Source: an uncultured Lachnospiraceae bacterium (GTDB taxonomy: Bacteria > Bacillota > Clostridia > Lachnospirales > Lachnospiraceae). From it: DNA of 7,197 nt. The notes under the pieces were generated by a model. It ran no database searches. It was not told the DNA's origin and saw only the letters and a program-made list of their open reading frames with translations. Shown piece by piece: positions 5,875 through 7,197 of the stretch. The translations under genes were made by a program, and so were the position numbers. Location of the stretch: the NCBI GenBank assembly GCA_946538445.1, contig CAMNGO010000104.1, positions 1 through 7,197 of the forward strand. Direction: 5' to 3'. Position 1 is the stretch's first letter; every line of letters starts with the position of its first letter.

Positions 5875-7197
5875 TGAATAACTACAACATCTTGGCAAAC
5901 TATATTGCAAATAAGTACATTGATCACATTTCTGGCGCTGATTTAGAGGATAGGATTGTCGGTGTAGAGCCAAGAGATCAGATCTTAACAGGGCTTTTAG
6001 CTGAGGACAGAGTTGAGCAGACTTTTAAGGGGGATTATAAGGAAAACGAGGATACTAAGTATGAGAGTATCCCGTCGATAGGACTGAAGTTCTTAGTGAA
6101 GCAGGCTGAAGATGCCGAATTAACAATATTCCCGCGTGGAATATTGTTCTATACGGTTTTGCCTGAATATAAGGAAGTAGTCTCATACTTCCTTAATAAA
6201 TTATCGTTAAGAGAGGGAAAAAATTTTCAGTCGATCGATGATTTGATAAAGAACTTTCCAGATGAAAGAAATCTTCTGCCAACAGTATATAAGAAGATTA
6301 AGTTAGAGAATGTTTTCCCAAACGGCCTAGTAGTTAAGCTGAAAGATGTGACAGATGAAGCTGTGAGTTTGAAGTCTGTAATTGATGAGACTCTGCGAAA
6401 CTTCATAAGTAACATTCAGAGTGAAGTCTCGATAGTTAATGAGGCGACGATTTCATATAAGGATCTACAGAATCCAGATTTGTTCAAGCTGGTATGTAGC
6501 CGCAAAGATGAACAGGTTTTCCCCAATTGGAGCTTTGATATACGAGTATCAAAGAAGGAAAATGCTGGGAAATATAGTGTGTTTGTTCAGTTCGTAAACA
6601 GGACAGAAAAACTCAAAGGAAAAAATAAGGGATATTTACCTCAAATTTACGATGCGGGGATTACTGTACAAGGAGATTCAAACACACAATTTATCGAGAT
6701 ACCTTTAGATTATTTTAGGTACAGCTTTAAAGATAAGAAAAAATGCTTTTCTGTTGCCGAAAATGCTTCTAGTTCTTATGAAGAAAAGAGCAATTCCATT
6801 AGCACAGAAAATGTTCCCAGATATTTTCAATATAGAACTAAGACAAATGATCAGTTCAATAAATATATTGAATTCCAAACGCTTATTGATGATCCAATAA
6901 AAAACTTAACATATATACATGCACAGATGCAGAAGGATCTGGAAGCACGGAGAGCAGAATATGAAAATTGCAAGGACACTTTGTTCCAATCTGCCCGAGA
7001 AAAATTTAGAAGAGCTTTAATGGAATATGAGCAGGAAGTTAATCGGTTTGGATTTGGTATAGAACAGATTCAATACAAAGATTTTGTATACAAGGCATTC
7101 CGCCTTATGAATGAGACGTTCTCTCTCAAAGTCCCTGGAGATCATAAGAATTATAAGGGATGGAGATTATTCCAGATCGTATTTATTGTCTCACTGA
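5874..7197 (+). CDS. drmA: DrmA-like DISARM helicase, N-terminal part (3' partial)
   Basis: An open frame of 441 codons with no stop, cut by the right edge of the window. Landmarks match my recollection of the region before the helicase core in DrmA, the large (about 1000-1300 residue) helicase of the DISARM anti-phage system: PRDQILTGLL (33-42, compare PSxWYLTGFL), IPSIGLKFLV (66-75, compare PSSMGLSFxV), AFRLMNETF (408-416, compare AFRxMNxAM) and WRLFQIVFIVSL (430-441, compare WRxFQxAFIL). In DrmA the last segment comes shortly before the Walker A motif, so the ATPase motifs should lie just outside. Residues about 352-390 are charged and heptad-like and may form a coiled coil. No catalytic motif is visible here, so helicase function is inferred from these landmarks alone. 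In DISARM, DrmA works with DrmB (DUF1998) to recognise and block incoming phage DNA. A distant DrmA relative in another defence system is the main alternative. Confidence 0.65.
   Translation, partial: MNNYNILANYIANKYIDHISGADLEDRIVGVEPRDQILTGLLAEDRVEQTFKGDYKENEDTKYESIPSIGLKFLVKQAEDAELTIFPRGILFYTVLPEYKEVVSYFLNKLSLREGKNFQSIDDLIKNFPDERNLLPTVYKKIKLENVFPNGLVVKLKDVTDEAVSLKSVIDETLRNFISNIQSEVSIVNEATISYKDLQNPDLFKLVCSRKDEQVFPNWSFDIRVSKKENAGKYSVFVQFVNRTEKLKGKNKGYLPQIYDAGITVQGDSNTQFIEIPLDYFRYSFKDKKKCFSVAENASSSYEEKSNSISTENVPRYFQYRTKTNDQFNKYIEFQTLIDDPIKNLTYIHAQMQKDLEARRAEYENCKDTLFQSAREKFRRALMEYEQEVNRFGFGIEQIQYKDFVYKAFRLMNETFSLKVPGDHKNYKGWRLFQIVFIVSL

Noticed and set aside
1..7197. CRISPR arrays, tRNA or rRNA genes, insertion sequences, att-site direct repeats
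   Set aside because: No regularly spaced repeats, transposase-like frames, cloverleaf sequences or flanking direct repeats were seen on reading through; the window is almost fully coding.

Overview
The window looks like part of a genome or mobile element of a low-to-mid-GC Gram-positive anaerobe of the Clostridia (Lachnospiraceae-like). This is inferred from strong AGGAGG-type ribosome binding sites, a Tad/T2SS-F-like membrane gene set with no sign of an outer-membrane secretin, and Clostridia-style short XRE regulators. No rRNA, tRNA or taxon-specific marker is present, so the assignment is tentative.

Left half (bases 1-3604): a tightly packed, GC-rich, plus-strand operon related to Tad/Flp pilus or type II secretion systems. 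In order it encodes a TadB-like T2SS-F membrane protein whose 5' end lies outside the window, a TadC-like T2SS-F protein with a GTG start, two small single-membrane-anchor proteins that look like TadE or pseudopilin-type components (the first resembles DUF4320 proteins), and a CpaB/RcpC-like SAF-domain protein. Each of the last four genes has its own strong ribosome binding site. The operon closes with a clear intrinsic terminator at 3576-3604. Together the products would form the inner-membrane platform and surface filament or secretion parts of a monoderm Tad-like machine; the ATPase and prepilin peptidase are not in the window and could lie upstream.

Right half (from about 3605): base composition drops sharply to AT-rich and a new transcription unit begins with an extended -10 promoter and a perfect 15-base dyad over the likely start site. 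It encodes a 69-residue XRE/Cro-type regulator, a 639-residue UvrD-like superfamily 1 helicase with a full set of motifs and an unusual N-terminal third, and, overlapping by one base, a long open frame from 5874 that runs off the right edge (441 codons seen, no stop). Sequence landmarks in that last frame (PRDQILTGLL, IPSIGLKFLV, AFRLMNETF, WRLFQIVF) match my recollection of the N-terminal region of DrmA, the large helicase of the DISARM anti-phage system; the window ends shortly before its Walker A motif would be expected.

The best overall reading is a DISARM-like defence island, under its own repressor-type control, placed immediately downstream of a Tad-like operon. The pairing of an XRE switch and an SF1 helicase with DrmA differs from the DISARM layouts I know best. 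DrmB (DUF1998), DrmC (phospholipase-D fold) and a DNA methyltransferase would be predicted just beyond the right edge.
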